A program made the position numbers and the translations under genes. The notes beneath the pieces were generated by a model. It was not told the DNA's origin and ran no database searches. It saw only the letters and a program-made list of their open reading frames with translations. From a virus: a stretch of 62,871 nt of DNA. The stretch spans positions 1-62,871 of the IMG/VR virus record IMGVR_UViG_3300042381_000268. One strand, written 5' to 3'. Below are positions 27,634-37,692 of this stretch, one piece after another (positions within the stretch are counted from its first letter, which is position 1; each line of letters begins with the position of its first letter).

Positions 27634-28509
27634 TTATATTTTTTTCTCTATTGAGCGATAAATTTCTACACCTTCATCAGTCTTGAAGAATGCAGCCATA
27701 GCTGAATATGGATTTTCGTCAAAAGGAACTGTCATAAGCTTTCTATCATTACTTCCCCAATGGAATGTTCTTTGATCTTGTGACAATCGGATTATGCCTT
27801 CTTCTGTTGCTTTGATAGCAAAGTTTCTTAATCCAACGTTCTCATCGTTTGCAAGCTCAATAAACAATTGAGGGTTCTTTTTAGCAAATAACATCAAATC
27901 CCGTTTAAGTTCTTTAGAACTCATCTTACTAACTTTAGACCCTAACTCAACGCGTAGTATTGCCTCCGCTTGATCAATATCCATTTCTTTAGCTGCTATT
28001 AAAGCATCTAACTCCATTTCCATTTCTTCAAGATCATCAATAGCATCCGCTTGCTCATCTAGTTCTTTATATACTTTATTCAAACTTGGATGATACAAAG
28101 AAAGTAATTTTTGTAAGTTTTGTTTTTCTTTAGGAACAAATAAGGTTCCATCTTTAAACATTATGTGTCCTAACGTAGCTTGCCCTTTTTGTTCACTTAC
28201 AAGTGGGGAGTTTTGATTAGTGGCATAACGTAATTCTTTTTGTTCACCAGCCTCTTTGTCAAACCATAATAACGGACTATGAGCAGTATGCTTAGATTTC
28301 ATCATATATGTTAATGGAGCTGGTCCTACTAAATAATAATTTCTATCTTTTACTTCCCACTTAGGAGCCGTTTTTTCCTTTGCTTTTGGTTTTTCAATTA
28401 CTGGTTCATCAATTGTTTCTTCTACCTCTTTTTCAAAATCGTTTAGAGGTTCAATGTATTCTTTTTTAACAGCTACTGTTTTAGCTATTGGTTTTTTAGC
28501 GTCTGCCAT
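27634..28509 (-). CDS. Capsid-associated protein of unknown function
   Basis: 291 residues. Disordered Lys/Glu/Pro-rich N-terminus (1-50), then a small globular region (YYLVGPAPLTYMMKSK) and a helical acidic domain (about 145-230). Located immediately after the major capsid gene, separated by a terminator-like hairpin. Candidate head decoration or auxiliary protein by position; no motif decides this. Confidence 0.5.
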   Translation of the reverse strand: MADAKKPIAKTVAVKKEYIEPLNDFEKEVEETIDEPVIEKPKAKEKTAPKWEVKDRNYYLVGPAPLTYMMKSKHTAHSPLLWFDKEAGEQKELRYATNQNSPLVSEQKGQATLGHIMFKDGTLFVPKEKQNLQKLLSLYHPSLNKVYKELDEQADAIDDLEEMEMELDALIAAKEMDIDQAEAILRVELGSKVSKMSSKELKRDLMLFAKKNPQLFIELANDENVGLRNFAIKATEEGIIRLSQDQRTFHWGSNDRKLMTVPFDENPYSAMAAFFKTDEGVEIYRSIEKKI

Positions 28510-28547
28510 GATATAATATGATTTAATAGATTAATTAATTAAAGAGT

Positions 28548-28578
28548 AAAAACTGCCCTCGTAAATTCAACAAGGGCA
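28548..28578 (-). terminator. Rho-independent terminator after the major capsid gene
   Basis: On the minus strand TGCCCT (from 28578) pairs with AGGGCA (to 28554), a 6 bp stem with a 13-base loop, followed by GTTTTTAC (T-run opposite 28548-28552). It lies 17 bases beyond the capsid stop. A leaky terminator here would give more capsid than downstream products. Confidence 0.65.
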
Positions 28579-28594
28579 ATCTCTACACTTTTTG

Positions 28595-29983
28595 TTATGC
28601 TGGATTTGTTGTAGTAGTAAACAATACAAAATTATTTGCTCCTTGAACGCATAAACATCTTTCTGACAAGAAGTGAACTTCCATTGCGTCTAATGCAGAA
28701 GTTTGAGCTCCAACAGATCCTGTGATCCAGTGTTTCATTCTTCTATCATCATATTGAGAAGCTCTATATCTTACGTGTAAGAATGGTCTACGGATATTAG
28801 TTCCTAAGATTTCATCATATACTGTAGAAGTACCTGCTGGAACTAATAAACCAGAAATAGAACTATTAGCCAATGCTCCACGAGTAGATGCATCATTCAA
28901 ATATTTCCAGTCGGTTTTGTAGAAATCGTAAGATCCTCTTCTAAATCCAGAGAATCCAAGATTCAATGCCATTTTTTCTGAGTTTTCAAATAAACCATAA
29001 GATGTACCACCAGCTCCGTAAGAGTTCATAGATGCTAACATATCATCAATCAATAAAGACATTTGACGGTTATTAAAGACCATGTTTTCTTCAATAGCCC
29101 CTTGAGTATCTAAGTTTTTTAGAATAGTATCAAAGTCAGTTAAATCTCCAGAAAAATCAGCAACTTGGTTACCTCTTTCTTTAACAGCAGCAAATAAACC
29201 TTGGGTACCTTTTATATTTAAACTTGTTAATGCACTATTAGTAGCAAGTTCACCTTCTACAACAGCCATTTCTAAGTAATCTTCAAAACGTAAACGTGTT
29301 TCAGATTCTGCTTTAAGGAACCACAAGAAACCATCAGCTCCTTCTTCAGTTGTAATTTCCACCCATCCAATTTGAGCTGTATCTGAACCGTTAACAACGT
29401 ATTTAGACTTAATTATAATTGGTGAATTACTAAATTGAGTAAATGATGGTTGAACAGATGTTAATGTATCATCTGCTGTCCCTTTTTTGAACTCAGAACC
29501 ATATACAAATATTTTAAGATCTGTTGTATCAATACCAGTCCATGCGGTTGTAAGGTATGGAATAGCCGTTACATCTAATCCGCTTACCACGCTTACATAA
29601 GCTTTAGCTTCTTGTCCGTCGTTATCAATAACAACAATTGTTTGACCAACTGATATTACATTTTCAACGCCAGTAGCCGTAGGTATTGTTAAAACGTTGG
29701 TTGCTCTAGTAACACCTGTATAAGCAATGTGTAAACGGTTTTGTTCTGACCAAACAACTTGATCTGAAGTCATAGGCATCTCTGCTCCTACCATTCTTAA
29801 AAATCCAGATAACGTTCTGTTTCCATAACGCTCTACTTCTTGCTCGTAGATCTCTGGCAAATATTGTTGAGAGAAGTTTTTTCCACTGCCATCAGTGAAA
29901 TTTAAATAGTTTGTTTCTAATGTCTGTGGCTTCTGAGAAGGCACAATAGACCCAAAAAACGGATCTGGTGTAAATGTTGACAT
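28595..29983 (-). CDS. Major capsid protein (crAss-like HK97 fold)
   Basis: 462 residues. The N-terminal part FGSIV... QQYLPEIYEQEVERYGNRTL followed by LRMVGAEMPMTSDQVVWSEQ and NRLHIAY (about 40-92) is the pattern of crAss-like capsid proteins. Later parts (KAESETRLRFEDYLEMAVVE; FNNRQMSLLIDDMLASM) are helical. Gene order terminase-portal-scaffold-this-connector is the usual head module. It is followed by its own terminator hairpin, in keeping with a product needed in hundreds of copies. Fold is inferred, not shown. Confidence 0.75.
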   Translation of the reverse strand: MSTFTPDPFFGSIVPSQKPQTLETNYLNFTDGSGKNFSQQYLPEIYEQEVERYGNRTLSGFLRMVGAEMPMTSDQVVWSEQNRLHIAYTGVTRATNVLTIPTATGVENVISVGQTIVVIDNDGQEAKAYVSVVSGLDVTAIPYLTTAWTGIDTTDLKIFVYGSEFKKGTADDTLTSVQPSFTQFSNSPIIIKSKYVVNGSDTAQIGWVEITTEEGADGFLWFLKAESETRLRFEDYLEMAVVEGELATNSALTSLNIKGTQGLFAAVKERGNQVADFSGDLTDFDTILKNLDTQGAIEENMVFNNRQMSLLIDDMLASMNSYGAGGTSYGLFENSEKMALNLGFSGFRRGSYDFYKTDWKYLNDASTRGALANSSISGLLVPAGTSTVYDEILGTNIRRPFLHVRYRASQYDDRRMKHWITGSVGAQTSALDAMEVHFLSERCLCVQGANNFVLFTTTTNPA

Positions 29984-29994
29984 AATTTTTTAGT

Positions 29995-31131
29995 TTAAGT
30001 TATTTTTTTAATTCTTAATTTGTTAGAATCCATGCCGTTAATTGCTTTGATTTTTATGCCATTTACAAATAAGCTTTCAGGAGCGCTAGTTCGTGGGGTG
30101 GTGCTAACATTGTTAGACTTAGCCATTATTTCCTTAACTGCATCCGCTTTGCCTTGTTCGTAAATTTGTTTCATAATTGTCTCAGAATTATCGGCAACGT
30201 ACATAGCTTTATGATATCCTTGAACATCTACAACTTCACCCTTATCGTTTAAGAACTTCTTAACTAGGTTAGAAATATCTGATTGTTTATCAATAACTGC
30301 ATTGGTATTTGGTATATTATACCTTAATGTTTTTTCACCTAAATTAAAATCAAAACCTTTGAAATCATTAGTGAATAACTTTCTGGTATCTTCTTTGAAT
30401 TTACCATGCAATTGCTCTGAACGTTTTTCGTCCTGTTTGTATCGGTTAAAAAATTCATTAGCTTCTTGTTGTTCTCTGTTAACTGATGGCCTCAACTTGA
30501 TTTCATCATAATATTTTGTTTTAACGTCTTCCAAGAATCTTTTTGCTTTTTCAACCTCTTCTTTAAATTCGAGTCTTTTTTTCCTGATGTCTCGATCATC
30601 GTCTTCTTCTTCGTCGTAACTAAATTTTTCTTCCATGAGAAATTGTATCTCATCGTCATCTAAATGTGGTCTTGACTTTCTATAATATTCTTTTATTAGT
30701 GTTTCACTTTTTATATTCGAGTAATCTACGTTTAACCTCGAATAGTCATCTATCGTACCTCCAGTTTCTTTCATAAAAGCAATAAGCTTTTCTATATTTT
30801 CCGGCAGAGGTTCTCCTGATGTTTTTGCTTCCGCAACAATTTCATTTAATTCAGCAACCGTTTCAACCTCTGGTTGTGGTGCTGCAATCATTTCAATTAT
30901 TTCTTTTTCTTTGTTTTCGGTAGCGACTTCAACGACTTCGTTTCCTTGGACCACTTCTTGCAATCCCACTTCGGGCTGTTGATTGCCCAACACGCTTTCA
31001 ATTGTTCCTTGCTCTTGAATGGCATCTTGTTCTTTTTTAGTTTTTAAATTTACTTTTGTTACCTCGTTAGGTTTGCCTAGCTTCCTTGGGGTTTTAATTT
31101 TAAATTCCCCTTCTTGTTTAATTTCTGACAT
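29995..31131 (-). CDS. Putative scaffold protein
   Basis: 378 residues, strongly charged and helical: Glu/Gln-rich N-terminal 130 residues, a very acidic patch (EEKFSYDEEEDDDRD, about 166-180), then long Lys/Glu helices, and a basic C-terminus. Placed between portal and major capsid genes, the normal site of the scaffold. No protease motif seen. Assignment rests on position and composition. Confidence 0.55.
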   Translation of the reverse strand: MSEIKQEGEFKIKTPRKLGKPNEVTKVNLKTKKEQDAIQEQGTIESVLGNQQPEVGLQEVVQGNEVVEVATENKEKEIIEMIAAPQPEVETVAELNEIVAEAKTSGEPLPENIEKLIAFMKETGGTIDDYSRLNVDYSNIKSETLIKEYYRKSRPHLDDDEIQFLMEEKFSYDEEEDDDRDIRKKRLEFKEEVEKAKRFLEDVKTKYYDEIKLRPSVNREQQEANEFFNRYKQDEKRSEQLHGKFKEDTRKLFTNDFKGFDFNLGEKTLRYNIPNTNAVIDKQSDISNLVKKFLNDKGEVVDVQGYHKAMYVADNSETIMKQIYEQGKADAVKEIMAKSNNVSTTPRTSAPESLFVNGIKIKAINGMDSNKLRIKKIT

Positions 31132-31161
31132 GATATAATATTATAAAATTGTTAATGTAAT

Positions 31162-33579
31162 CTATTCACCAAATAAATCAAACCCTAATCCATTCATTAC
31201 ATCACCGCCTGATGATTCAAAATCTTTTGGCATTGATTGGTTTTGTCTTTGATCTATTAATTCACTTTGCTGAGTACCTTGCATTTTTATTCTTTTATCC
31301 TTCCGGTCCTCAATTTCTTTTATTTTGTTTTGTTCTTTTGCTAACCCCATTTGAGCAAGCTGAGAACTATAATTAAATTCTTCTGCCATTAGTATTCTTT
31401 TAAGTTCCATTTCTGATTGCATTCTTTGGATCTCAAATTGTGCTTTAGCTTGCTCTATTTGTATTTGTGTTTGAGCTAGAGCTTCTTGTTTTTGTACTTC
31501 AGCCATTGCTGATTTTTCAGCTAACTCAGCATTTGCTTGCGCTTGTGCTTGAATATTTTGTTGCTGTTGTTCTTGTTCCCTGGCTATTTTTTTCTTTCTT
31601 TTATATTTAAGAGATTGATTAGCAAGCTTTAAATTTTTTATTTGTCTAATGTCAATTACATCCTCTAAGTCTATACCTCCTGATTGCAATGCTACTTGTA
31701 TGTTTTGTTCAAGTTGTGCTTTCTCTTCTTCGTCTGGTTCTAATTCTAAATAGATACCAAAGTCATGAAGATTTAAATTAGATATTTCTCTTAGCGTTTG
31801 CACATTAAACGTAGATATACCTTCTGTTAAACTATTTGCTGTTAATGGATAATTCAATGACTCCGCTGCTTTTAAGCATATATTTTCACATAACCTTAAT
31901 GTTAAATACAAACTTGATTGTACGATGTGTCTTGTAGCCGTATTAGAATTTGCTGCGGCTAATTTTTGTAAACCAACTAAAGCATTAGGATCCGGAGTAC
32001 TTCCATCTCTCGCTTCATTCAAGCCCGTAACATCACGTATCATTTGTAAATAGTATTGATACGTAGCTATAAGAGATTGTATTTTTGCGTTGCCATTAGA
32101 TGACTGTAATTCTTGTATTGGCATTCTAGCCCCGTTCTGTCCGCCGTCTTGGTTCATTGATCTACCGACTATACTACCTGTTTGGAAATACATACTAAGT
32201 GCTTCGGCCGCATTATAGTTTGTGCCATTACCAAGATCTACTTCTGCTAAACTATCAACATCTACAAATACTCCATCAGGTACAATCTTAGATAATACTT
32301 GTTGTAATTTTAAGTGTGTTAATTGAATCATGTCAGCAAAACCTATAGTTCGGCTTACAAGTGATTCTATTCTTCCGCGATACATTCTTGGAGCACATAT
32401 GGTATAGTTCATTTCAACCTTTGTGGTATCTGCATATGGGCGTGTCATAAACTCACTCATTTCCCATTTTAACATCTTTTCTTTGCCTAATATTTTTACC
32501 CCAGAGTATAATACTTCTATTGATCTAGAAACTCTTTTAAATGTATCATTTTCAGGTGGATTAAATCCATCATCTTTTTCTATAGCTTTCTCTAATCCCG
32601 AATCAGTTTGTTTAATTTTAAACACCTGATCCATAAAGGTTTTATATTCAAAATATAATACCTGCACATTACTTGAGTCGTAACTTTGAGCGTAATAAGT
32701 GTTTCTATAATTAGTGTCTCCTGGGAATTTTTCAATCTCCAAAAGATCTTCTTCCGTTAAACTTGGAAATTGCTTTCTAAGTTCTTCAAAACTAATAGTT
32801 TTAACTTCTCCAACATAATATATGTCTTCAAAGTTAGGATCCTCTGTATATGAATATACTAGGTTAGCGGGATCAACATAGTCTAATTTAATACCTTCCG
32901 CTTTATTCCAACTTGTTTTGGCTGCTCCTATACCTAATACAGTTAAATCGTAATTTATCTTTCTATTAAGTAATTCGTATTTATTTCTAGCTAATGTATT
33001 GTTTATAACTTCTTCTGCTGCTTCTTCAACAGCTTCTTTATATGTTAGTTGTAAACGCAATGATAATTCATCAGTGTCTTCCGGCAAATCATCTGGATTT
33101 GGAGAATTAAATAGGTCTGCGCCTAAATTATTCTTTATATCCATAAGCATATCCTTTGCCATCATATCTCTTAATATGCCTGAAGCGTAATCTGTTTTTT
33201 TCTTTACAGAAACAGGGTCTTGAGCATATGCTTTTATTTCGTAACTTTTACTTGATATTCCATTTACAACAATATCAACAAATTTTGGTAATACAGGTAT
33301 TGGTTTCCAATCTAAATTTAAATAAGACAAATCGCCATTAACTGATAATTCATCTTTATATTTCTGTATAGGTTGTTCTCCTCTAGCATATAACCTTAGT
33401 AAGTGAAATTGATTCCAATTAGCGCTCCATCTATCGCCTCCTATTCCTCCATTGCGATTACCCCGGAACCATTCGTTCTCGATTGCTTTAGCGACAGCCG
33501 TTCCATACTCTAAGCCGTTTTTTACAGCTATAGGCACTACTTGACTAGGAAATGTGCTATTATTATTTGTATAAATCAT
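31162..33579 (-). CDS. Portal protein (crAss-like)
   Basis: 805 residues. The N-terminal third has the crAss-like portal pattern: SANWNQFHLLRLYARGEQ, then LSYLNLDWKPIPVLPKFVDI and VVNGISSKSYE. The last 170 residues are a long Gln/Glu/Ala coiled coil (EQEQQQQNIQAQAQANAELA), as expected for a portal barrel or core-binding tail. Abuts the terminase gene directly (stop at 33580). It forms the dodecameric DNA gate of the head. Confidence 0.8.
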   Translation of the reverse strand: MIYTNNNSTFPSQVVPIAVKNGLEYGTAVAKAIENEWFRGNRNGGIGGDRWSANWNQFHLLRLYARGEQPIQKYKDELSVNGDLSYLNLDWKPIPVLPKFVDIVVNGISSKSYEIKAYAQDPVSVKKKTDYASGILRDMMAKDMLMDIKNNLGADLFNSPNPDDLPEDTDELSLRLQLTYKEAVEEAAEEVINNTLARNKYELLNRKINYDLTVLGIGAAKTSWNKAEGIKLDYVDPANLVYSYTEDPNFEDIYYVGEVKTISFEELRKQFPSLTEEDLLEIEKFPGDTNYRNTYYAQSYDSSNVQVLYFEYKTFMDQVFKIKQTDSGLEKAIEKDDGFNPPENDTFKRVSRSIEVLYSGVKILGKEKMLKWEMSEFMTRPYADTTKVEMNYTICAPRMYRGRIESLVSRTIGFADMIQLTHLKLQQVLSKIVPDGVFVDVDSLAEVDLGNGTNYNAAEALSMYFQTGSIVGRSMNQDGGQNGARMPIQELQSSNGNAKIQSLIATYQYYLQMIRDVTGLNEARDGSTPDPNALVGLQKLAAANSNTATRHIVQSSLYLTLRLCENICLKAAESLNYPLTANSLTEGISTFNVQTLREISNLNLHDFGIYLELEPDEEEKAQLEQNIQVALQSGGIDLEDVIDIRQIKNLKLANQSLKYKRKKKIAREQEQQQQNIQAQAQANAELAEKSAMAEVQKQEALAQTQIQIEQAKAQFEIQRMQSEMELKRILMAEEFNYSSQLAQMGLAKEQNKIKEIEDRKDKRIKMQGTQQSELIDQRQNQSMPKDFESSGGDVMNGLGFDLFGE

Positions 33580-35802
33580 TTATCTTATTATTTGCGAGCT
33601 ATTACCTGTATTGTTAAATCTTTTAAAGTTTAATGGTACAACTTGTTTTTGTAATGGATTTGATGGATAGTATAAATGTCTGTTACATGCCATTATAGCT
33701 AATCCTGAACTTATCGAAGCATCATGCTTAGTTCTATTATTTATATTAAACCTAGCCCAATCCTCTAATGTTCTTTGAAAATACATATCACCATACCCTT
33801 CTTCCTTTAATCCAACGTAATTTTCTATATACGTTTCAATCGCAGCAGCATGGGCTTGCATTATATCTTGCGATGAGTTAGGTATTCCTCCAACTTCACG
33901 CTCAAATGGCGATAACTTATTATACACCTTATCTGGTCTGTTAATAGAGTAGCCTCTGTATCCTCTTCTTTTTATATGATATAATAATCTTGGCTTGTTA
34001 TTCTCTGCTAATATAGGCATTCCGTAAAATACTATTGCCATAAGAACTTCTTCAAAAAATATCTCAGATGTTTGTGGTCTAGCTATATACTCTAAGAAAA
34101 ACCTATTAGGGGGAACATCCTCCATTGAAAATTTAGTTAATCCTGACAAGGCTCCATTAGACGCTCTTGTATCCACTGTTCCCGATATATCATAGCTATC
34201 ACAACCAAATGCTCCGCAATGTTCATTACCTGGGTATTTAAGTCCATCCTTTATTATTACGTTATTTTGTAAATGTTTAGGCGGTATCCACGAAACTAAG
34301 AATCTACCGTCTTTATTAGGGTGGAATATAACTCTAGAATCTAGTATACCGTTCTCCCATTGAAAACTGCCTCTTGTTAATACATTTGTATTTCTTAGGT
34401 CATCATTGTAATCTATTTGTTCATATATCTTTGTAAGATTAAACAACGACTGTTTTGTTTCATCTCTGAACGCGTGTTGTTCCGTCTTAGGAAACTGTCT
34501 ATAGTATTCGTTTAATCCGTCGGGATCATTCTTTAAACCATCAACTTCATTCTGCCAGTGCTCTAATACACCGTAATCTATAATATTTCCATCAACGCCT
34601 TTTACCGGTTTTTCTGGAGTGTCGAAGACAGGTATGCCATAAGTATCAATGAATCCCTCGTACGACCATTCCATAGGTATGAACAAACTATATAATCCTG
34701 AACTAGTCTGTCCATTGCGGTTTCTTTTCTTAACATCTGAATCATAGTAGAGCCTTTTAAAATTTTCTCCTCCTTTATCAAGCGCATTTGATGTTGAACC
34801 CATCATACACTTGCCAATAATCTTACTACCTAATCTTAAACAGGTTTTTGTAACCCTCCAGTTATTTAATATATTGTCAGGCCTCAACCATTTACCACTC
34901 TCATCATGAACTAGTAGTTTAAGTTTTTCCCCGTCATAAGAGTTATCACCCGTGTTTTTCCAATCTATTGTTGTATCAAGACCTTCAAGTTCTTCAGGAT
35001 TTTCTTGACTATCTAGTTTTCTTCTTGTAAACTTTGAAGCAGGAATCCTATAAGCAAGTTCTGTTTTTGGTCTATCCATACCATCTTGTATGGGTTTAAA
35101 GAAGAAAGGATAGTTAATTGAAATTGGGACGACTTTGTCGGTAAACATCGTTTTAGCATCTGCTCCTGATTTTGACAGTATACCAAATCTAGAATCGCTT
35201 GATATAGTAGCTTGATTTACAATTTCAGAAGAAGACATAAAAGAAAACCCGGAACGTCTATTCTTTAAATAGCACATTCCATAACATCTTGAATCCGCTT
35301 TGCAAGCTTCCCAGAATATAAAAAATAATCTATTTGATTCTCTAAAGTCAGGTGCCCCAACGTCAATCTTGCTCCATTGCAAGTACATATAATGTGTACC
35401 AGTAATATACGCAGGAGTTCCGTTGTTGTAAAATGAGAAGCCTTCTTCTCTACGTTTAAATTCGTTGTCTACGTAGTCATACCATTTTTCCTTGAAATGA
35501 TCTGGATATTTATTCCAATCAAATACACTTTTTATTTTTTCAAGTTCTTTCGGTATTTTTAATTGTTCCCAGTATTGTTCTTCTTTCTTTGGGGCTCTTT
35601 TATAAGAATCCTCAATTAAAGGCAAAGCAATCCTTAAATTCTGTATCTCGTATATTTCACCAATCTTACCGGTTTTGCTTATAATAACTAGATCATACTC
35701 TTTATTATAACCATACTTCCATTTATTATATCGGTTTTGTTGTTTAATTACGGAAGGTTTTACGTAGTCAGGGAGTACCTTATAAAGCGTTTGTTCGTAC
35801 AT
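33580..35802 (-). CDS. terL: Terminase large subunit (crAss-like)
   Basis: 740 residues. KNRRSGFS (180-187) is a variant Walker A loop and LLVHDE (296-301) the Walker B with its catalytic Glu301. A nuclease domain follows, with Asp535 in FGCDSYDISG as the probable first metal ligand and a later acidic site in KHDASISSGLAIM. The enzyme cuts concatemers and pumps DNA into the prohead through the portal encoded next door. One base overlaps the preceding small gene. Family assignment is firm. Confidence 0.85.
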   Translation of the reverse strand: MYEQTLYKVLPDYVKPSVIKQQNRYNKWKYGYNKEYDLVIISKTGKIGEIYEIQNLRIALPLIEDSYKRAPKKEEQYWEQLKIPKELEKIKSVFDWNKYPDHFKEKWYDYVDNEFKRREEGFSFYNNGTPAYITGTHYMYLQWSKIDVGAPDFRESNRLFFIFWEACKADSRCYGMCYLKNRRSGFSFMSSSEIVNQATISSDSRFGILSKSGADAKTMFTDKVVPISINYPFFFKPIQDGMDRPKTELAYRIPASKFTRRKLDSQENPEELEGLDTTIDWKNTGDNSYDGEKLKLLVHDESGKWLRPDNILNNWRVTKTCLRLGSKIIGKCMMGSTSNALDKGGENFKRLYYDSDVKKRNRNGQTSSGLYSLFIPMEWSYEGFIDTYGIPVFDTPEKPVKGVDGNIIDYGVLEHWQNEVDGLKNDPDGLNEYYRQFPKTEQHAFRDETKQSLFNLTKIYEQIDYNDDLRNTNVLTRGSFQWENGILDSRVIFHPNKDGRFLVSWIPPKHLQNNVIIKDGLKYPGNEHCGAFGCDSYDISGTVDTRASNGALSGLTKFSMEDVPPNRFFLEYIARPQTSEIFFEEVLMAIVFYGMPILAENNKPRLLYHIKRRGYRGYSINRPDKVYNKLSPFEREVGGIPNSSQDIMQAHAAAIETYIENYVGLKEEGYGDMYFQRTLEDWARFNINNRTKHDASISSGLAIMACNRHLYYPSNPLQKQVVPLNFKRFNNTGNSSQIIR

Positions 35803-36080
35803 TATTTAGATCTCCCTTCTGCAAATCCTTTAAATTGTTTAGCTGGTGTATCGTCAGTATCTTTGTCTTCAAGCATTCTTTCTTCTTCGTCTATTCTACT
35901 TAGAATTTCAAATGCATCAAATATGGCTAACTTCTTTGTTGCTGCAGCGTTCTTTAATTTATCTGCGGATAAATCATCATCCCCATTATCTAAGATAGCT
36001 TCCTCTGCAACTTTAATTAATTCAAGAACTGCTTTGTGCCCAGCTTGGATTATACTCTGCTTCGTTTCCTTTGTATTCAT
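35802..36080 (-). CDS. Possible terminase small subunit
   Basis: 92 residues, helical and acidic: GHKAVLELIKVAEEAI and DKLKNAAATKKLAIFDAFEI. Its stop overlaps the terminase large subunit start by one base, the usual place for the small subunit. No helix-turn-helix can be read with confidence, so this rests on position. Confidence 0.45.
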   Translation of the reverse strand: MNTKETKQSIIQAGHKAVLELIKVAEEAILDNGDDDLSADKLKNAAATKKLAIFDAFEILSRIDEEERMLEDKDTDDTPAKQFKGFAEGRSK

Positions 36081-36633
36081 ATTTAATTACAATATCATTT
36101 GATTTCATACAATATAATCTTTCACCATCAACTATAAAGTCATATTCACCATAAGGCTTATATCCTATTAAGTCTCCACGATTGATTTTAAGCTCGTTTA
36201 ATGAGCTATTGTCATATTTTAGTATTCCAATAAGTCTTTGTTCTTTATCTAGCTTAAAATGGTCTATATTCTTTAACGGCTTTACAAAGCACCGGTCACC
36301 AACAGTATTCCATTTGCCATCTTGCTTATATAGATATATTTGATCCAGTTCACAAAAGTATAAATCTTCCATAAGATATGCGCGACTATTCTTTTGCTTT
36401 CCTCTAATATCATAAAATCTTCTAAATACATTATGATGTATAATTACTAGATCCCCAACTTTTATATCAGTATTTTCTATTGCTAATGGAATAGCTACAA
36501 CCTCTGCTAAATTATTTACAGATTTAAAGCTTTCAATCGATGTGTTGATAATTAATTCTTTATCCCCGACAGAAATCTTATTATCATACCGATCTCCCAC
36601 TGGTCTTACTAAATAGCTAAATACGCTTCTCAT
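36022..36633 (-). CDS. Tandem GroES-like (Cpn10-fold) protein
   Basis: 203 residues that look like two Cpn10 folds in series. Repeat 1 has IKVGDLVIIHHNVFRRFYD (57-75) and ends in a beta segment before residue 110. Repeat 2 has RCFVKPLKN (113-121), then INRGDLIGYKPYGEYDFIVD and GERLYCMKSNDIVIKYEYKG, which parallels the GroES sequence GDKVLYGKYAGTEVK...YLIMRESDILAI. It overlaps the next gene by 59 bases. A virion or assembly co-chaperone role is inferred; GroEL and a single-domain GroES are encoded 3.1 kb upstream in the operon. Confidence 0.55.
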   Translation of the reverse strand: MRSVFSYLVRPVGDRYDNKISVGDKELIINTSIESFKSVNNLAEVVAIPLAIENTDIKVGDLVIIHHNVFRRFYDIRGKQKNSRAYLMEDLYFCELDQIYLYKQDGKWNTVGDRCFVKPLKNIDHFKLDKEQRLIGILKYDNSSLNELKINRGDLIGYKPYGEYDFIVDGERLYCMKSNDIVIKYEYKGNEAEYNPSWAQSSS

Positions 36634-36860
36634 TAGTATTCTAAATCATATTCGATTGCAACAGCCATATTAACATTAAACTTTTTCCATGGCATTACCT
36701 CGTCATTCTTCTTTATATGTATACTATAAGAACTGTCTGCGGTATCAAACAGTATATGGGAAATCTCATGTCCCCCATATACCATTTGCCCTACCGAATA
36801 ATGCATTGCGTTATCTTTATAATCTGTTCCAATACTTATTTTTCTTATAACTTGGTCCAC
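36633..36860 (-). CDS. Conserved small phage protein, function unknown
   Basis: 75 residues, beta-rich: VIRKISIGTDYKDNAMHYSV, GGHEISHILF, SYSIHIKKND. Its last base is the first base of the next gene. I recognise the pattern as recurrent in Bacteroidota phages but know no function. Confidence 0.5.
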   Translation of the reverse strand: MDQVIRKISIGTDYKDNAMHYSVGQMVYGGHEISHILFDTADSSYSIHIKKNDEVMPWKKFNVNMAVAIEYDLEY

Positions 36861-36862
36861 GA

Positions 36863-37102
36863 TTATTCATCTTTTTTCTCGAGTTCAGTATATGAGCCGT
36901 CTTCGAGATTAATATTTATAGCACCATATTCTTTTTCAAGTTCAGCTTTAGTCTCTTCAATTTCTTTATTAACCTCAGCAATCTGATGTAATAATGCGTG
37001 TTTTTGTGATTCTAAAACTCCAATATTGGCCAGCATCATATTTAATGCTTTTTGCTGATCTGTAATTTTGTCTAATTGTTCTTTTGTGATTTTGTTTTCC
37101 AT
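36863..37102 (-). CDS. Small prefoldin-like coiled-coil protein
   Basis: 79 residues, a long helical hairpin (KEQLDKITDQQKALNMMLAN ... EIEETKAELEKEYG) followed by a short NINLEDGSY end. Similar hairpins occur beside chaperonin-like genes in related phages. The prefoldin resemblance is only structural impression. Confidence 0.5.
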   Translation of the reverse strand: MENKITKEQLDKITDQQKALNMMLANIGVLESQKHALLHQIAEVNKEIEETKAELEKEYGAININLEDGSYTELEKKDE

Positions 37103-37133
37103 TTTTATTTAATTTGATTATTTTTTAAACATT

Positions 37134-37679
37134 TTAACGTCTAGATCTTTTCATTGCATTTTCAAAATAAGCCACCTTTTTTTCTTTATCACCTCTGTCA
37201 GAAATACTGTCTGATACAAACTGATGACGAAGATCGGTATTAGTCATTCGCGATGTATTCTTTGGGTTTAGATAAGACCCAAAAGCCTGCTGAGTACTAG
37301 TGCCTGGGCCTTGAATTCCTGATTTTGCAACTATTTTACCTGTTTTTTTATCAGTAACCATACTGTTAGGGCCACCACTCTTAAATACTTTGTCAAAATC
37401 AGAAATAGCAGATTGTCCTGTAAGGAAGTTAAAAGCAACACCTTGTTGTTTTACTGAACCTTTGCTTACAAGTTTTGTAGCCGAATCTGCCGATTTTGCT
37501 GTTACCCCTTTCTTGAGTTCCGTGGTTAGTTGGTGTTTATAATTTTTAACGTCCGTATCTTTTTCCGTAGCTTTTTTTGCAATATATGCTTTTGTTTCTT
37601 TAGAATCGCCTTTTGGCTGAGTCGTTGTTGTAGTTGCACTTTTAGGTACTACTTTCTTTTTTGCTGGTGTTGTTGGCAT
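37134..37679 (-). CDS. Hypothetical basic protein
   Basis: 181 residues, Lys/Thr/Ser-rich and probably disordered in the first 70 residues (AKKKVVPKSATTTTTQPKGD), then a small domain containing FNFLTGQSAISDFDKVFKSG. No signal peptide. No family recognised. Confidence 0.45.
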   Translation of the reverse strand: MPTTPAKKKVVPKSATTTTTQPKGDSKETKAYIAKKATEKDTDVKNYKHQLTTELKKGVTAKSADSATKLVSKGSVKQQGVAFNFLTGQSAISDFDKVFKSGGPNSMVTDKKTGKIVAKSGIQGPGTSTQQAFGSYLNPKNTSRMTNTDLRHQFVSDSISDRGDKEKKVAYFENAMKRSRR

Positions 37680-37692
37680 TTTGTTTGTTTGT

